DNA from: Rhodanobacter sp. MP7CTX1
GTDB lineage: Bacteria > Pseudomonadota > Gammaproteobacteria > Xanthomonadales > Rhodanobacteraceae
Direction: 5' to 3'
DNA length: 64,000 bases
Assembly (NCBI RefSeq): GCF_014205795.1
Contig: NZ_JACHCN010000014.1
Location: 1-64,000 of the forward strand
Of the stretch, positions 19,193-27,494 are shown piece by piece (position 1 is the first letter of the stretch; every line of letters begins with the position of its first letter). The notes under the pieces are model-generated. The model did not search any database. It worked only from the letters and a program-made list of their open reading frames with translations, and was not told the DNA's origin. Position numbers and translations under genes: made by a program.

Positions 19193-19915
19193 CTACTCGT
19201 CTCCCGCTACTCGCCCCTCTCCCGGCAACGTCCACTCGAAGCGCGCCAGCAAGCCTGCGTACGCCGCATCCAGCGGTGCCGCGATCAGCATCGGCGCACC
19301 GCTGAGCGGATGTGCGAAACGCAGCTGCCATGCATGCAGCAGCATCCGGTGACAATGAAAATATTGCTTGTACAGACGATTGTGGTCGCCGCGACCGTGC
19401 TGGCAATCGCCAATGATCGGATGATGGATATGCGCCAAGTGCTTGCGGATCTGCCGGAAGCGGCCGCTCTCCGGCTCGGCCAGCACCAGCGCGTAACGCT
19501 GCTGCGGATAACGACCCAGTTCGATCGGCACTTCGATGGTGGCGAGTCGCTGATAGTGCGTGCGCGCCTCACGGCGGGGGCCGGTTTCGCGTGAGCCGGG
19601 CAGCGGGTAGTCGATGCACCCTGCATCCGGCTCGGGCCAGCCACGCACTACCGCGAGGTATTGCTTGCGAACCGAGCGACCCATGAACTGCTCGCCAAGT
19701 GTGGCGGCAATTTCGCTGGATCGTGCGATCAGCAGCACGCCGCTGGTCGCGCGATCCAGCCGGTGCGCCAGATACACAATGCCACCGACCTGCTCGCGCA
19801 GCTGGTCAATCAGAAACTCTTCGGCATTGCCCACCATCTTGGAGCGATGCACGGCCAGGCCGGCGGGCTTGTTCACCGCGATCAGCGCATCGTCCTGGTA
19901 GAGAATGTCGAGCAT
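19193..19915 (-). CDS. truC: tRNA pseudouridine(65) synthase TruC
   Basis: An RluA-family pseudouridine synthase, most like TruC, which modifies U65 of some tRNAs. The catalytic aspartate is D54 in AHRLDRATSGVLL, and the C-terminal motif SGRFRQIRKHLAHIHHPIIGD is typical. The start at 19915 (MLDILYQDDALIAVNKP) fits the family. The frame continues upstream through a family B palindrome, and that part is discounted. Length is 240 residues. The RluA members for 23S rRNA are alternatives but are usually longer and carry an S4 domain. Confidence 0.85.
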   Translation of the reverse strand: MLDILYQDDALIAVNKPAGLAVHRSKMVGNAEEFLIDQLREQVGGIVYLAHRLDRATSGVLLIARSSEIAATLGEQFMGRSVRKQYLAVVRGWPEPDAGCIDYPLPGSRETGPRREARTHYQRLATIEVPIELGRYPQQRYALVLAEPESGRFRQIRKHLAHIHHPIIGDCQHGRGDHNRLYKQYFHCHRMLLHAWQLRFAHPLSGAPMLIAAPLDAAYAGLLARFEWTLPGEGRVAGDE

Positions 19916-19945
19916 GGTTACCGTGGGGAATGGTCGGGGGAGTAA

Positions 19946-20026
19946 CTGTGGGAGCAACTTCAGTCGCGATCGCTCTGAGTGCGAAATACAGAGGCTAAAG
20001 CATCGCGACTGAAGTCGCTCCCACAG
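19946..20026. repeat. REP family B inverted pair
   Basis: Left arm CTGTGGGAGCAACTTCAGTC and right arm GCGACTGAAGTCGCTCCCAC flank about 35 bp. It fills the gap between ubiB (ends at 20040) and truC (starts at 19915), both minus strand, and may separate the two transcripts. Confidence 0.9.
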
Positions 20027-20039
20027 GGGCTGGCTGGTT

Positions 20040-21689
20040 TCAGCGCGAACGCGGCCAGCCGATGCTGAAGGACAGCAACCCAGCTGCAGCAATAAGCACT
20101 GGCGGCCAGATGCCGTGCTGCGGCGTCAGTGTCCACAACAGTGTGGCACCGAGCAGCAGTGAGCTGCCGAGCAGGCCGCAGGCCAGCAGTTTGTGCTGAC
20201 GATGCGCCTGATCGCGCAGCAACTTCAGTGCTTGCGGATCGCTCAGCGTGCGTTGTTCGCCGCGACCGATCTGGCGCAGTGCATCGCGTACCAGTTCGGG
20301 TATCTGTGGAGCGCTGTTCAGCCATTCGGGCACGCGCTTGCGCACTTCGCGCAGCGTGCGCAGGGGGCTGTAGCGCTCACGCAGGATGCGCTTGAGTACC
20401 GGATGCGCAACCGCCCAGATATCGATCTCGGGGTCGAGCATGCGGCCGACGCCTTCGATATTCAGCAAGGTCTTTTGCAGCAGGATCAGCTGAGGCTGAA
20501 GGGTCAGCTCGAAACGGCGTGCTGTCTGGAACAGTTTCACCACCAGCTCGGCCAGCGATATCTGCGACAGCGGGCGGGTGAAGTACGGCTCGCATACAGT
20601 GCGCACCGCTGCTTCCAGTTCGTCCAGGCGCACGTCGGCGGGCATCCAGCCGGCAGCAACGTGCAGCTGCGCGATGCGCGCATAGTCGCGCTCGAACAGC
20701 GCGATGAAGTTTTGCGCCAGCCAGTACTGGTCAGCCTCCGGCAACGAACCCATGATGCCGAAATCCAGCGCGATGAAACGCGGTTCGGTCGTGCGCGTTG
20801 GATCGACCCAGATGTTGCCGGGGTGAGCGTCGGCGTGGAAGAAATTGTCGCGGAACACCTGTTCGTAGAACACCCGCACGCCTTTCACGGCGAGCGCCTT
20901 GCGGTCGAGTCCGGCCGCATCGATCGCGGCAATGTCGTCCGAGCTGATGCCATGCACACGCTCCAGCGTCAGCACGCGCTGCGCGGTGAGCTCCCAGTGC
21001 ACGGCCGGTACGTACAGGTCGACGCCGCTGTCGAAGTTGCGCTTGAGCAGGCTGGCGCTGGCGCCCTCGCGTTGCAGGTCCAGCTCGTTCTCCAGCATCT
21101 TCTCGACTTCGGCGACCACGTCGAGCGGGCGGATCTTGTCGGCATTCGGATGCCAGCGCTGGGCCAGTTCGCCCAGCGAATGCAGCAGACGTACATCACG
21201 GGCGATCTGCGCATCGATGCCGGGGCGCAGCACTTTCACGACTACCTCGCGGCCATCGTGCAGCGTGGCAGCGTGTACCTGGGCGATCGACGCGGAAGCC
21301 AGCGGCGTTTCGTCGAATTGGGCGTATAGATGGCCAATCGGTGATTTCAATTCACGCTCGACGATGGCGCGCGCTTCGCTGCCGGGGAACGGGGCGACCT
21401 GATCCTGCAGCAGTGACAGCTCGTCGGCGATATCAGCCGGTATCAGGTCACGCCGGGTCGACAGCACCTGGCCGGCCTTGACGAAGATCGGCCCCAGTTC
21501 GGTCAATGCCAGACGCAGGCGTTCGCCGCGAGACAGTTGCCCGCTGTTGGCGCGCGGTCGCGCCAACAGCGGGCGCACCAGTTTAAGCGGGCGGAACAGA
21601 TGCGCCGCGTCAACCAGCTCGTCGAGTCGGTACGCCAGCAGCACCGAGGCAACCCGCAGCAGCCGCGGCACGACTTTCAGCGGCGTCAC
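20040..21689 (-). CDS. ubiB: Ubiquinone biosynthesis ATPase/kinase-like protein UbiB
   Basis: An atypical ABC1/ADCK kinase-like ATPase required for ubiquinone synthesis at the membrane. The family-specific KxGQ motif is in [11 protein letters not shown], the catalytic loop is [11 protein letters not shown], and the metal-binding motif is LDFGIMG. Two hydrophobic helices at the C-terminus ([16 protein letters not shown] and [14 protein letters not shown]) are the usual membrane anchor. Length is 549 residues. The start is GTG at 21689, overlapping the ubiJ stop as GTGA, so the two genes are translationally coupled. Confidence 0.95.
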   Translation of the reverse strand: MTPLKVVPRLLRVASVLLAYRLDELVDAAHLFRPLKLVRPLLARPRANSGQLSRGERLRLALTELGPIFVKAGQVLSTRRDLIPADIADELSLLQDQVAPFPGSEARAIVERELKSPIGHLYAQFDETPLASASIAQVHAATLHDGREVVVKVLRPGIDAQIARDVRLLHSLGELAQRWHPNADKIRPLDVVAEVEKMLENELDLQREGASASLLKRNFDSGVDLYVPAVHWELTAQRVLTLERVHGISSDDIAAIDAAGLDRKALAVKGVRVFYEQVFRDNFFHADAHPGNIWVDPTRTTEPRFIALDFGIMGSLPEADQYWLAQNFIALFERDYARIAQLHVAAGWMPADVRLDELEAAVRTVCEPYFTRPLSQISLAELVVKLFQTARRFELTLQPQLILLQKTLLNIEGVGRMLDPEIDIWAVAHPVLKRILRERYSPLRTLREVRKRVPEWLNSAPQIPELVRDALRQIGRGEQRTLSDPQALKLLRDQAHRQHKLLACGLLGSSLLLGATLLWTLTPQHGIWPPVLIAAAGLLSFSIGWPRSR

Positions 21690-22336
21690 GCGGCGTTGCC
21701 CTGCAGGCGCTGGGCTAGTCGCAGCACGCGCGATTCCAGCCGCTCGCTGCGTTCGCGTACGTTGTCCACGCCATCGAGAAAGCTCTCGACCTCGCCAGGT
21801 GCCAGCGCAATCCGCGCTTCATCGCGCAGCCAGTCGGCGCCATCTTCGGTGAGATGCGCAGCGGTTTCGCGCGCATGGGCCAGCCCCTTGCGTACAGCCT
21901 TGGCCAGCGGCACGCCCATGACATCGCCGAACGTGCGCGCGAAAGCCTCTTCGAAATCCGGGGCGAACTTGCTGGCGAGCTTTTCCAGCCGGCGCGCCAA
22001 CTCGGCGTCCCCGGCGATCTCGACTTTGCCTGGCGCGATGCCGTCATCGTCGCGCCGAAACAGCATCGCGAGCAGACTGCCGGGTGTGGCAGCGACGCGT
22101 AGCTGGCTGTCTTCCAGCGGCGGTCCGACGATCAGGCGTGCATCTTTGACCGTCACTGCCAGCGCGATTTCCGGTCCGCGCAGATGCAGCTGCACGCTGC
22201 GGCCATTCAGCGCGGTGAGCCGTTGCTGGGTATCCGGATCGAGCGCAAGCGTGTGGTTCAGTGCGGTTTCCAGTGCGCGTCCGGCGAGTTTGCGCAGTGG
22301 TTGCGGTAACCAGGAGTTGGGAGTGGCGGCATTCAT
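21686..22336 (-). CDS. ubiJ: Ubiquinone biosynthesis accessory factor UbiJ (SCP2 domain)
   Basis: An SCP2-fold lipid-binding protein that is thought to scaffold the aerobic ubiquinone synthesis complex together with UbiK. The N-terminal 110 residues form the SCP2-like domain ([20 protein letters not shown], later [18 protein letters not shown]) and the C-terminus is helical. The start at 22336 (MNAATPNSW) is used; open frame upstream runs through a family C palindrome. It is directly upstream of and coupled to ubiB. In enterobacteria ubiE precedes this pair, but here ubiE is 31 kb away. Confidence 0.9.
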   Translation of the reverse strand: MNAATPNSWLPQPLRKLAGRALETALNHTLALDPDTQQRLTALNGRSVQLHLRGPEIALAVTVKDARLIVGPPLEDSQLRVAATPGSLLAMLFRRDDDGIAPGKVEIAGDAELARRLEKLASKFAPDFEEAFARTFGDVMGVPLAKAVRKGLAHARETAAHLTEDGADWLRDEARIALAPGEVESFLDGVDNVRERSERLESRVLRLAQRLQGNAA

Positions 22337-22365
22337 CCCGCGATTGTAGCCGTGCTGACCACAAT

Positions 22366-22441
22366 CTGTAGGAGCTGCGGTGTGCGCGTGCTGGCTTTTA
22401 ACTGGTTGACGTGGAGGGTTCGCGCACAGGGTACGCTCCTG
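22366..22441. repeat. REP family C pair overlapping the 3' end of trmL
   Basis: The left arm begins CTGTAGGAGC near 22366 and is diverged; the right arm, read on the minus strand, is CAGGAGCGTACCCTGTGCGC. The element starts in the trmL-ubiJ gap and its right half lies inside the last codons of trmL (stop at 22398). Compare the intact pair at 25441-25515 and the half unit near 4123. Confidence 0.7.
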
Positions 22442-22892
22442 CGAAACCAAGCTGGCGCCAGGCCTCGTAGACGGCCACGGCCACCGTGTTGGACAGATTC
22501 AGGCTGCGACTGTCCGGGCGCATCGGCAGGCGCAGGCGTTGTGCGGCCGGGATCGCCTCCAGCACTTCAGCGGGCAGGCCAGCCGTTTCGCAGCCGAACA
22601 GCAGCGCGTCACCGTCGGCAAAACGTGCGTCGACGTGGGCGACCTGCGCGCGGGTAGTGAAGGCGAAGACGCGGGGTGCGCCGATCGTGGCGAGACAGCT
22701 GGCCAGGTCGTCATGCACACAGATGCTGGCGTACTCGTGGTAGTCCAGTCCGGCGCGGCGCAGTCGGGCGTCGTCAAGTGCGAAGCCCAGCGGGCGGATC
22801 AGGTGCAGCATCGCGCCGGTGTTCGCACACAGGCGAATCACGTTGCCGGTGTTCGGCGGGATCTCGGGGCGGAACAGGATGACATGTAGCAT
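22398..22892 (-). CDS. trmL: tRNA (cytidine/uridine-2'-O-)-methyltransferase TrmL
   Basis: A SPOUT-class methyltransferase that modifies the wobble nucleotide 34 of tRNA-Leu. Conserved parts are the N-terminal [14 protein letters not shown], the middle [11 protein letters not shown], and the knotted C-terminal region [23 protein letters not shown] (given in outline), which binds S-adenosylmethionine. The start at 22892 ([13 protein letters not shown]) fits the family. The last roughly 13 residues ([13 protein letters not shown]) come from palindromic repeat DNA and probably replaced the original C-terminus without harm. Confidence 0.92.
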   Translation of the reverse strand: MLHVILFRPEIPPNTGNVIRLCANTGAMLHLIRPLGFALDDARLRRAGLDYHEYASICVHDDLASCLATIGAPRVFAFTTRAQVAHVDARFADGDALLFGCETAGLPAEVLEAIPAAQRLRLPMRPDSRSLNLSNTVAVAVYEAWRQLGFAGAYPVREPSTSTS

Positions 22893-22960
22893 CCGGTCAT
22901 TATCGCCCGCTCCGACACGATTGCGCCGAACACGTCCTTCAATCGATTCGCCAGGTGCCT

Positions 22961-23164
22961 TCAACCGGGCAGGCGCGGGCAGACCACACCGTCCGGTGGC
23001 AGTGCGCAGCTGGTTGGCGCGGTCAGCAGGATCGAGCCCAGGCTCTGATTCGAGGCCAGCTGCACGCTCGGCGACGTAGTGGTCACCATCGCACCCAGGA
23101 CCAGCGCACTCAAGGCGAAGCAGGCGGCAAACAGGCTGCGCAACATCAATGTTTCGTATTTCAT
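22961..23164 (-). CDS. Small exported or membrane protein, unknown
   Basis: A 67-residue protein that I do not recognise. It has one N-terminal hydrophobic segment ([17 protein letters not shown]) after a short charged start, and then a mildly polar tail with two cysteines ([16 protein letters not shown]) that could form a disulfide. The start at 23164 has GGAGA 7-8 bases upstream. It lies 68 bp before trmL on the same strand, with a 324-bp upstream region that includes an operator-like dyad. A signal peptide with a short secreted peptide, or a single-pass membrane peptide, are both possible. Confidence 0.6.
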   Translation of the reverse strand: MKYETLMLRSLFAACFALSALVLGAMVTTTSPSVQLASNQSLGSILLTAPTSCALPPDGVVCPRLPG

Positions 23165-23222
23165 GATCATCTCTCCGTCGAATGGATTAAGCCCTGCAGT
23201 CTTGGGAGAGCAAGTGGTGTGC

Positions 23223-23250
23223 CAACTATTTTGCGCAGCATAAATAGTTG
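23223..23250. promoter_or_regulatory. Perfect 9-10-9 inverted repeat in divergent gap
   Basis: CAACTATTT (23223-23231) and AAATAGTTG (23242-23250) are perfect reverse complements around a 10-base spacer. The element is AT-rich compared with its surroundings. It lies about 60 bp upstream of the small exported protein gene and 240 bp upstream of the divergent lipoprotein gene. It could be an operator for a dimeric regulator. The rest of the 23165-23488 gap shows no gene that I can support. Confidence 0.45.
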
Positions 23251-23488
23251 ATATGTAAGTATGTTCTTGATCTTGACCCAGCTGCCAACGATGTCCGCGG
23301 ACAGTCGCTCTGCCCCCGCCGGACAACCGGACAATCGGACACTCATTCACCGGGCCAGATCGCGGCCCGCCCCGGCCATCCACGTTTTGGATTCGTTGGG
23401 GGACGCGCTGGCGCCCTCGCGTTAGGATGGAGCCTGGGTCGGCGACGGCTCTACCTCCTTTTTTCAAGTCACCGCTGCGGAGCCATCC

Positions 23489-23896
23489 ATGCGCAAGACC
23501 CTGTTGTTGCTCGTCCCCGTGCTGTTGCTGAGCGCCTGCACCTGGGGGATCACTCTGGACGATGCCGCCCGCAACGTGCACACGGCCTGGAGCGGTGACG
23601 TATCCACCTGCCGCGATCTGGGTAAAGTCACCGTCTCCGTGATGGACCGCGTGGGTCCGATCGATCGCAACGACATCACCGTGCGTGACGAACTGGAAGT
23701 GATGGCGCGCAATCAGGCCGCGCAGATGCATGCCGACACCATCAAGCCATTGGCCGAGCCAAACGATGGTTCGCAGCCGTGGGGCGCCTACCAGTGCGGT
23801 GCACGCCAGATCGCGCCGGCGACTTCACCGGGCACGCCAGCGATACCGAATTCCGCTCCCGGCAATGCACAGACCTTCCCGGTCAAGGGCGGCTGA
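23489..23896 (+). CDS. DUF4156 family lipoprotein
   Basis: A predicted lipoprotein of 135 residues. The signal peptide MRKTLLLLVPVLLLSAC ends in a lipobox with the lipidated cysteine C17. The mature part matches the DUF4156 pattern: a short cysteine-containing LGKVTVSVMDRVG segment, a middle region ELEVMARNQAAQMHADTI, and a closing QPWGAYQC. No enzymatic motif is seen; function is unknown. CGGAG lies 7 bases upstream of the ATG. The C-terminal 30 residues are rich in Pro and Ala and likely disordered. Confidence 0.8.
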   Translation: MRKTLLLLVPVLLLSACTWGITLDDAARNVHTAWSGDVSTCRDLGKVTVSVMDRVGPIDRNDITVRDELEVMARNQAAQMHADTIKPLAEPNDGSQPWGAYQCGARQIAPATSPGTPAIPNSAPGNAQTFPVKGG

Positions 23897-23999
23897 GTCG
23901 CCGCAAACCCTGAAACCGGAGGCGCCCGGTGTGCCTCTTGATGGCTGGCCTGCAGCAGGGCTGTCCGCATCGGGGTAGGCGCACCCATCGCGGTTTGCG

Positions 24000-25433
24000 A
24001 TGATGGGCAATGTTGCGGATGCCAAACCCCCCATGAACAAGCTGATGACCACGCCCCGTCGCCTGGCACGGCGGATCCTTTCGCCGCTGCGCGCACCAAA
24101 GGCGCAGACGCTGCTGGGGGCGTTGCCTTCGTTCGCGCTGCCTGCTGCTGCGATCGAAGTGCTACCCGATCCCGCCGCGTTTCGGCAGACGCTGCTGCAG
24201 CTCATCGCACAAGCCACGCGCCGTATCGTGATTGTGACGCTCTACCTGCAGGACGATGACGGTGGCCGCGAAGTGCTGGATGCGTTGTATGCGGCGAAGG
24301 CCGCACATCCCGAATTGCAGATTTCGGTATTCGTCGATTGGCATCGTGCACGGCGTGGGTTGATCGGCAAGCAGAAAAGTGAAGGCAATGCCGGTATGTA
24401 CCGTGAGTACGCCGAGCGCCTTGGGCCGGGCGTTGCGATCTATGGTGTGCCGGTGCAGAACCGTGAGTTGTTCGGCGTGCTGCACCTGAAGGGTTTTGTG
24501 ATCGATGATGCCGTGCTGTACAGCGGCGCGAGTCTCAATGACGTCTATCTGGAGCGGCAGGGTCGTTACCGGCTCGATCGTTACCACCTGCTTCGGCATC
24601 GCGGACTGGCCGATGCGATGGCCGCTTTCGTGCATCATGATTTCTTCGGCAGCGATGCCGTGCGTCGCTTGAATGTATCCGAGGTCCCAGTCACGCGCAC
24701 CCTGCTGGGGCCGATCCGCGAATTTCGCCAGGCCTTGCAGCAGGCCCACTACGACGTGCCGCGCGACGCATTGGGGCCGGCCGACGTGGCGGTGACGCCA
24801 CTGCTCGGTTTCGGTCGCACCGACAACGCGCTCAACGACACTTTGCTTGCGCTGTTGCGCAGCACGCGCGAGCGGGTGATTCTGCTGACGCCGTATTTCA
24901 ATCTGCCCAAGCCGGTGCGTGTCGTGCTGGGCCAGTTGCTGCGACGCGGCTGCACGATCGACATCATGATCGGCGACAAGACTGCCAACGATTTCTACAT
25001 CCCGCCGGGACAGCCATTCAAGACGATTGGGCTGTTGCCCTATCTCTATGAAAACAATCTGCGGCGTTTCGCACGGGCGCATCGACGACAAATCGCCAGT
25101 GGCCAGCTGAATATTTATCTGTGGCGCGATGGCGACAACAGCTATCACCTGAAAGGCCTGTTCGTCGATGACGACGTGGCCGTCCTCACCGGCAACAATC
25201 TCAATCCACGCGCATGGGCGCTGGATCTTGAAAACGGCCTGGTGCTGCGCGACCCCGCGCGATTGCTGCATGCGAAGCACCAGGCTGAATGGGCGGCGTT
25301 GAGGCGACATGCCACGCGGCTGTCCGATGATCTCGCGCTGGAAAGCCCTCGGCATTATCCGGCGGAGGTGCGCAAGCAACTGAAGCGGTTGAACCGCACC
25401 CGCCTCGATCGGCTGGTCAACCGGTTGCTTTGA
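24000..25433 (+). CDS. pssA: CDP-diacylglycerol--serine O-phosphatidyltransferase (PLD type)
   Basis: Makes phosphatidylserine, the precursor of phosphatidylethanolamine. It belongs to the phospholipase D superfamily, as E. coli PssA does, with two HKD motifs: HLKGFVIDD (near 165) and HLKGLFVDD (near 385), the latter followed by TGNNLNPRA. VDWHRARRG and LYSGASLNDVYL are further family hallmarks. The start is uncertain: ATG codons at 24000, 24003, 24033 and 24045 are all possible and none has a strong ribosome site. Length is up to 477 residues. The enzyme is usually ribosome- or membrane-associated. Confidence 0.92.
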   Translation: MMGNVADAKPPMNKLMTTPRRLARRILSPLRAPKAQTLLGALPSFALPAAAIEVLPDPAAFRQTLLQLIAQATRRIVIVTLYLQDDDGGREVLDALYAAKAAHPELQISVFVDWHRARRGLIGKQKSEGNAGMYREYAERLGPGVAIYGVPVQNRELFGVLHLKGFVIDDAVLYSGASLNDVYLERQGRYRLDRYHLLRHRGLADAMAAFVHHDFFGSDAVRRLNVSEVPVTRTLLGPIREFRQALQQAHYDVPRDALGPADVAVTPLLGFGRTDNALNDTLLALLRSTRERVILLTPYFNLPKPVRVVLGQLLRRGCTIDIMIGDKTANDFYIPPGQPFKTIGLLPYLYENNLRRFARAHRRQIASGQLNIYLWRDGDNSYHLKGLFVDDDVAVLTGNNLNPRAWALDLENGLVLRDPARLLHAKHQAEWAALRRHATRLSDDLALESPRHYPAEVRKQLKRLNRTRLDRLVNRLL

Positions 25434-25440
25434 TCGGTCT

Positions 25441-25515
25441 TTATAGGAGCGCACCCTGTGCGCGATCGCTTGTCGCGATGATCAAGAGCAATCGCGCACA
25501 GGGTGCGCCCCTACA
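25441..25515. repeat. REP family C inverted pair
   Basis: The left arm TAGGAGCGCACCCTGTGCGC and a right arm that is its near-perfect reverse complement flank about 25 bp. It sits between the convergent pssA and GNAT genes. The right arm supplies the TAG stop codon of the GNAT gene (25511-25513). Confidence 0.88.
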
Positions 25516-26128
25516 ACGGTGCTGGCGCAGGAGCAAGGGCGAGGCGCTGTAGCCGCATGCCCAGCCAGCGATCCACGTCAGGCCATTCATCGGCCACGAT
25601 GCTGTAGCAGACCGTGTCGCGCAGCGTGCCGTCGGGACGGCGTTTGTGGGCACGCAAAATACCGTCGTAATGGGCGCCAAGGCGCCCGATCGCGCGCTGC
25701 GAATCGAGATTGCGGCGGTCGGTGTGCAATTCCACTGCCACGCAATGGATCACCTCAAACGCGTGGCGCAGCAGCAGTCGTTTGCAGGCGGTGTTCAAGT
25801 GACTTTTCTGCCAACGTCGCGCGTACCAGGTGTGGCCGATCGCCAGACGTGGCAGTTCGGTCACGATGTCGTAATAGCGGGTCGTGCCCACGATCTCGCC
25901 GCTGGTCAGTTCGCGCACGGCGAACGGCAGCATCAGCCCTTCGCTTTGGGCTTGCAGGGCTTTTTCGACATAGCTGCGTGCCTGTCCCGGGGGCGGCACA
26001 CTGGTGAACCACAGGTTCCACAATTCACCGTCGGCCGCAGCGGCTTCCAGTGCCGGCACGTGATCGAGGCGTAACGGTTCCAACGCGACGTATTCGTCCT
26101 GCAGGCAGGTCGGGGTCAGCTGGCTCAT
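25511..26128 (-). CDS. GNAT family N-acetyltransferase (RimJ/RimL type)
   Basis: An acetyl-CoA dependent acetyltransferase of 205 residues similar to the RimJ/RimL/YjcK branch. Recognisable are LEPLRLDHVPALEAAA at the N-terminus, the beta strand ELTSGEIVGTTRYYDI, and IGHTWYARRWQKSHLNTACK, which forms the acetyl-CoA-binding turn region. The substrate is unknown; members acetylate protein N-termini or small molecules. The C-terminus is rich in Ala and Pro and ends within palindrome family C. It is 27 bp downstream of the YdcH-like gene on the same strand. Confidence 0.82.
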   Translation of the reverse strand: MSQLTPTCLQDEYVALEPLRLDHVPALEAAAADGELWNLWFTSVPPPGQARSYVEKALQAQSEGLMLPFAVRELTSGEIVGTTRYYDIVTELPRLAIGHTWYARRWQKSHLNTACKRLLLRHAFEVIHCVAVELHTDRRNLDSQRAIGRLGAHYDGILRAHKRRPDGTLRDTVCYSIVADEWPDVDRWLGMRLQRLALAPAPAPL

Positions 26129-26155
26129 CGATATTCCGGTCTGAGGCGATCGCGC

Positions 26156-26362
26156 TCAGGCGTCGAGGTCGGGAATCAATTTGCTTTCGAGTCGTGCGAT
26201 GTTGTCTTTCAGCAGCAACTTGCGCTTCTTCAGCCGGGTCAGCTGCAATTCGTCGCGGCCAATCGCCGTGGCCAGCTGGTCGATCACCGTATCGAGGTCA
26301 CGATGCTCCATCCGCAGCTCGGCCAGCAGATGGACAATTTCGGCGTGATCCTGAACCTGCAT
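26156..26362 (-). CDS. YdcH family protein (DUF465)
   Basis: A small helical protein of 68 residues of the YdcH/DUF465 family. It forms two helices with charged heptads (ELRMEHRDLDTVIDQLATAI, then LTRLKKRKLLLKDNIARLES), as the family does. The start at 26362 (MQVQDHAEI) is chosen since codons further upstream show no family resemblance. Function is not established. The 351-bp gap on its 5' side (26363-26713) holds only a candidate promoter for the downstream response regulator. Confidence 0.8.
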   Translation of the reverse strand: MQVQDHAEIVHLLAELRMEHRDLDTVIDQLATAIGRDELQLTRLKKRKLLLKDNIARLESKLIPDLDA

Positions 26363-26639
26363 AGCGACGAAGACGGCGGCTAGGGAGAACCCTCCTAGTC
26401 TAACGCCGTTTGGGCCCGTCGGACGCCCATCGGCCAGCTGGCTACAACGAGGTTTTCTCCGTGCCCACATCAAAGTGCCGATGGGAATTGCCATCCATTC
26501 CCGTACAGAAATACATCGGCCGCAGCGGGAAAGCCGAGGCTGCCGCCGCCGTAGACCGGCAATGCCATAAGTGCGTGCACCCACCGCTGTCGCGCCTCGT
26601 TCACCGGTGTCCAACGCGACAGCGACGAAGACATGTTGC

Positions 26640-26668
26640 TTGACGCAGGATGCGGCGGCGCACTATGA
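26640..26668 (+). promoter_or_regulatory. Candidate promoter of the response regulator gene
   Basis: TTGACG (26640-26645) and CTATGA (26663-26668) are separated by 17 bases and lie about 45 bp before the ATG at 26714. It is plausible as a sigma-70 promoter but is not otherwise supported. Confidence 0.35.
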
Positions 26669-26713
26669 ATGCGCATCCGCCCACGCGACACAGTGATACC
26701 AAAGCCGCGCAAC

Positions 26714-27457
26714 ATGACTGATCAAACTTCGAAGGTGGCCGCCCGAACACCGGCCCGCGCGTGGCGCATTGGCGTTCTGGAAGACGATGCGCAGCTGCGT
26801 GAAGGCATCATCCTTCCGGGATTGCGGTATTTCGGTTTTGAGGTGACTGGCGCGGGGACGGCCTCCGAGCTTTACCGGAACATGCTTCGACAGCAGTTCG
26901 ACCTGGTGGTGCTGGACATTGGCCTGCCCGATGAGGACGGCCTGAGTGTCGTGCAACATCTGCGCGAGATTTCCAAGCTCGGCATTTGCATGCTGACCGG
27001 CAACACGGGCCAGGAAGACCATATCCGCGCGCTGTCCAATGGCGCCGACGCGTTCCTGTCCAAACCGGTGAATATCGAGGTGTTGGCGGCGACGCTGCAT
27101 AGCGTCGCGCGTCGTCTGGCGCAGAACGACGCTGCAGCAACCTTGCATGGAGTGACCGAGTCGGGACACTGGCGCCTGGACACGGACGACTGGTGCCTGG
27201 TCACACCGAGCGGCCTGCCGCTGCCATTGACGGCTCCGGAGCGTTGCATACTTCGGGTGCTGGTGGCAGCCGCGGGTGAGCCGGTCTCGCGCGAAACGTT
27301 GATTGCCGCGCTGACTTGCGATGTCTACGAATTTGATCCGCACCGCCTGGAAATGATGGTGCATCGACTGCGCCGCAAGGCACAGGAAGCGGCCGGCCAG
27401 CCCTTGCCGCTGCTGACGCTGCGGGGGCAGGGCTATCTGTTCGCCAGCCAATCCTGA
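26714..27457 (+). CDS. OmpR-family response regulator
   Basis: A DNA-binding response regulator of 247 residues. The receiver domain (about 17-135) has the acidic pair in VLEDD, the phosphoacceptor D68 in VVLDIGLPDEDG, and the conserved lysine in FLSKPV. The C-terminal winged helix (about 155-245) includes LTAPERCILRVLVAAAGEPV and LEMMVHRLRRKAQ, followed by LLTLRGQGYLF. The start at 26714 (MTDQTSK) is the most likely one. It is convergent with the sensor kinase gene, only 37 bp apart, so the two are probably partners though not in one operon. Targets are unknown; the adhesin promoter with phased repeats is a candidate. Confidence 0.9.
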   Translation: MTDQTSKVAARTPARAWRIGVLEDDAQLREGIILPGLRYFGFEVTGAGTASELYRNMLRQQFDLVVLDIGLPDEDGLSVVQHLREISKLGICMLTGNTGQEDHIRALSNGADAFLSKPVNIEVLAATLHSVARRLAQNDAAATLHGVTESGHWRLDTDDWCLVTPSGLPLPLTAPERCILRVLVAAAGEPVSRETLIAALTCDVYEFDPHRLEMMVHRLRRKAQEAAGQPLPLLTLRGQGYLFASQS

Positions 27458-27494
27458 GCTGTTCTCTCCACTTGCTTGAGCGAAGGTCGCGAGG

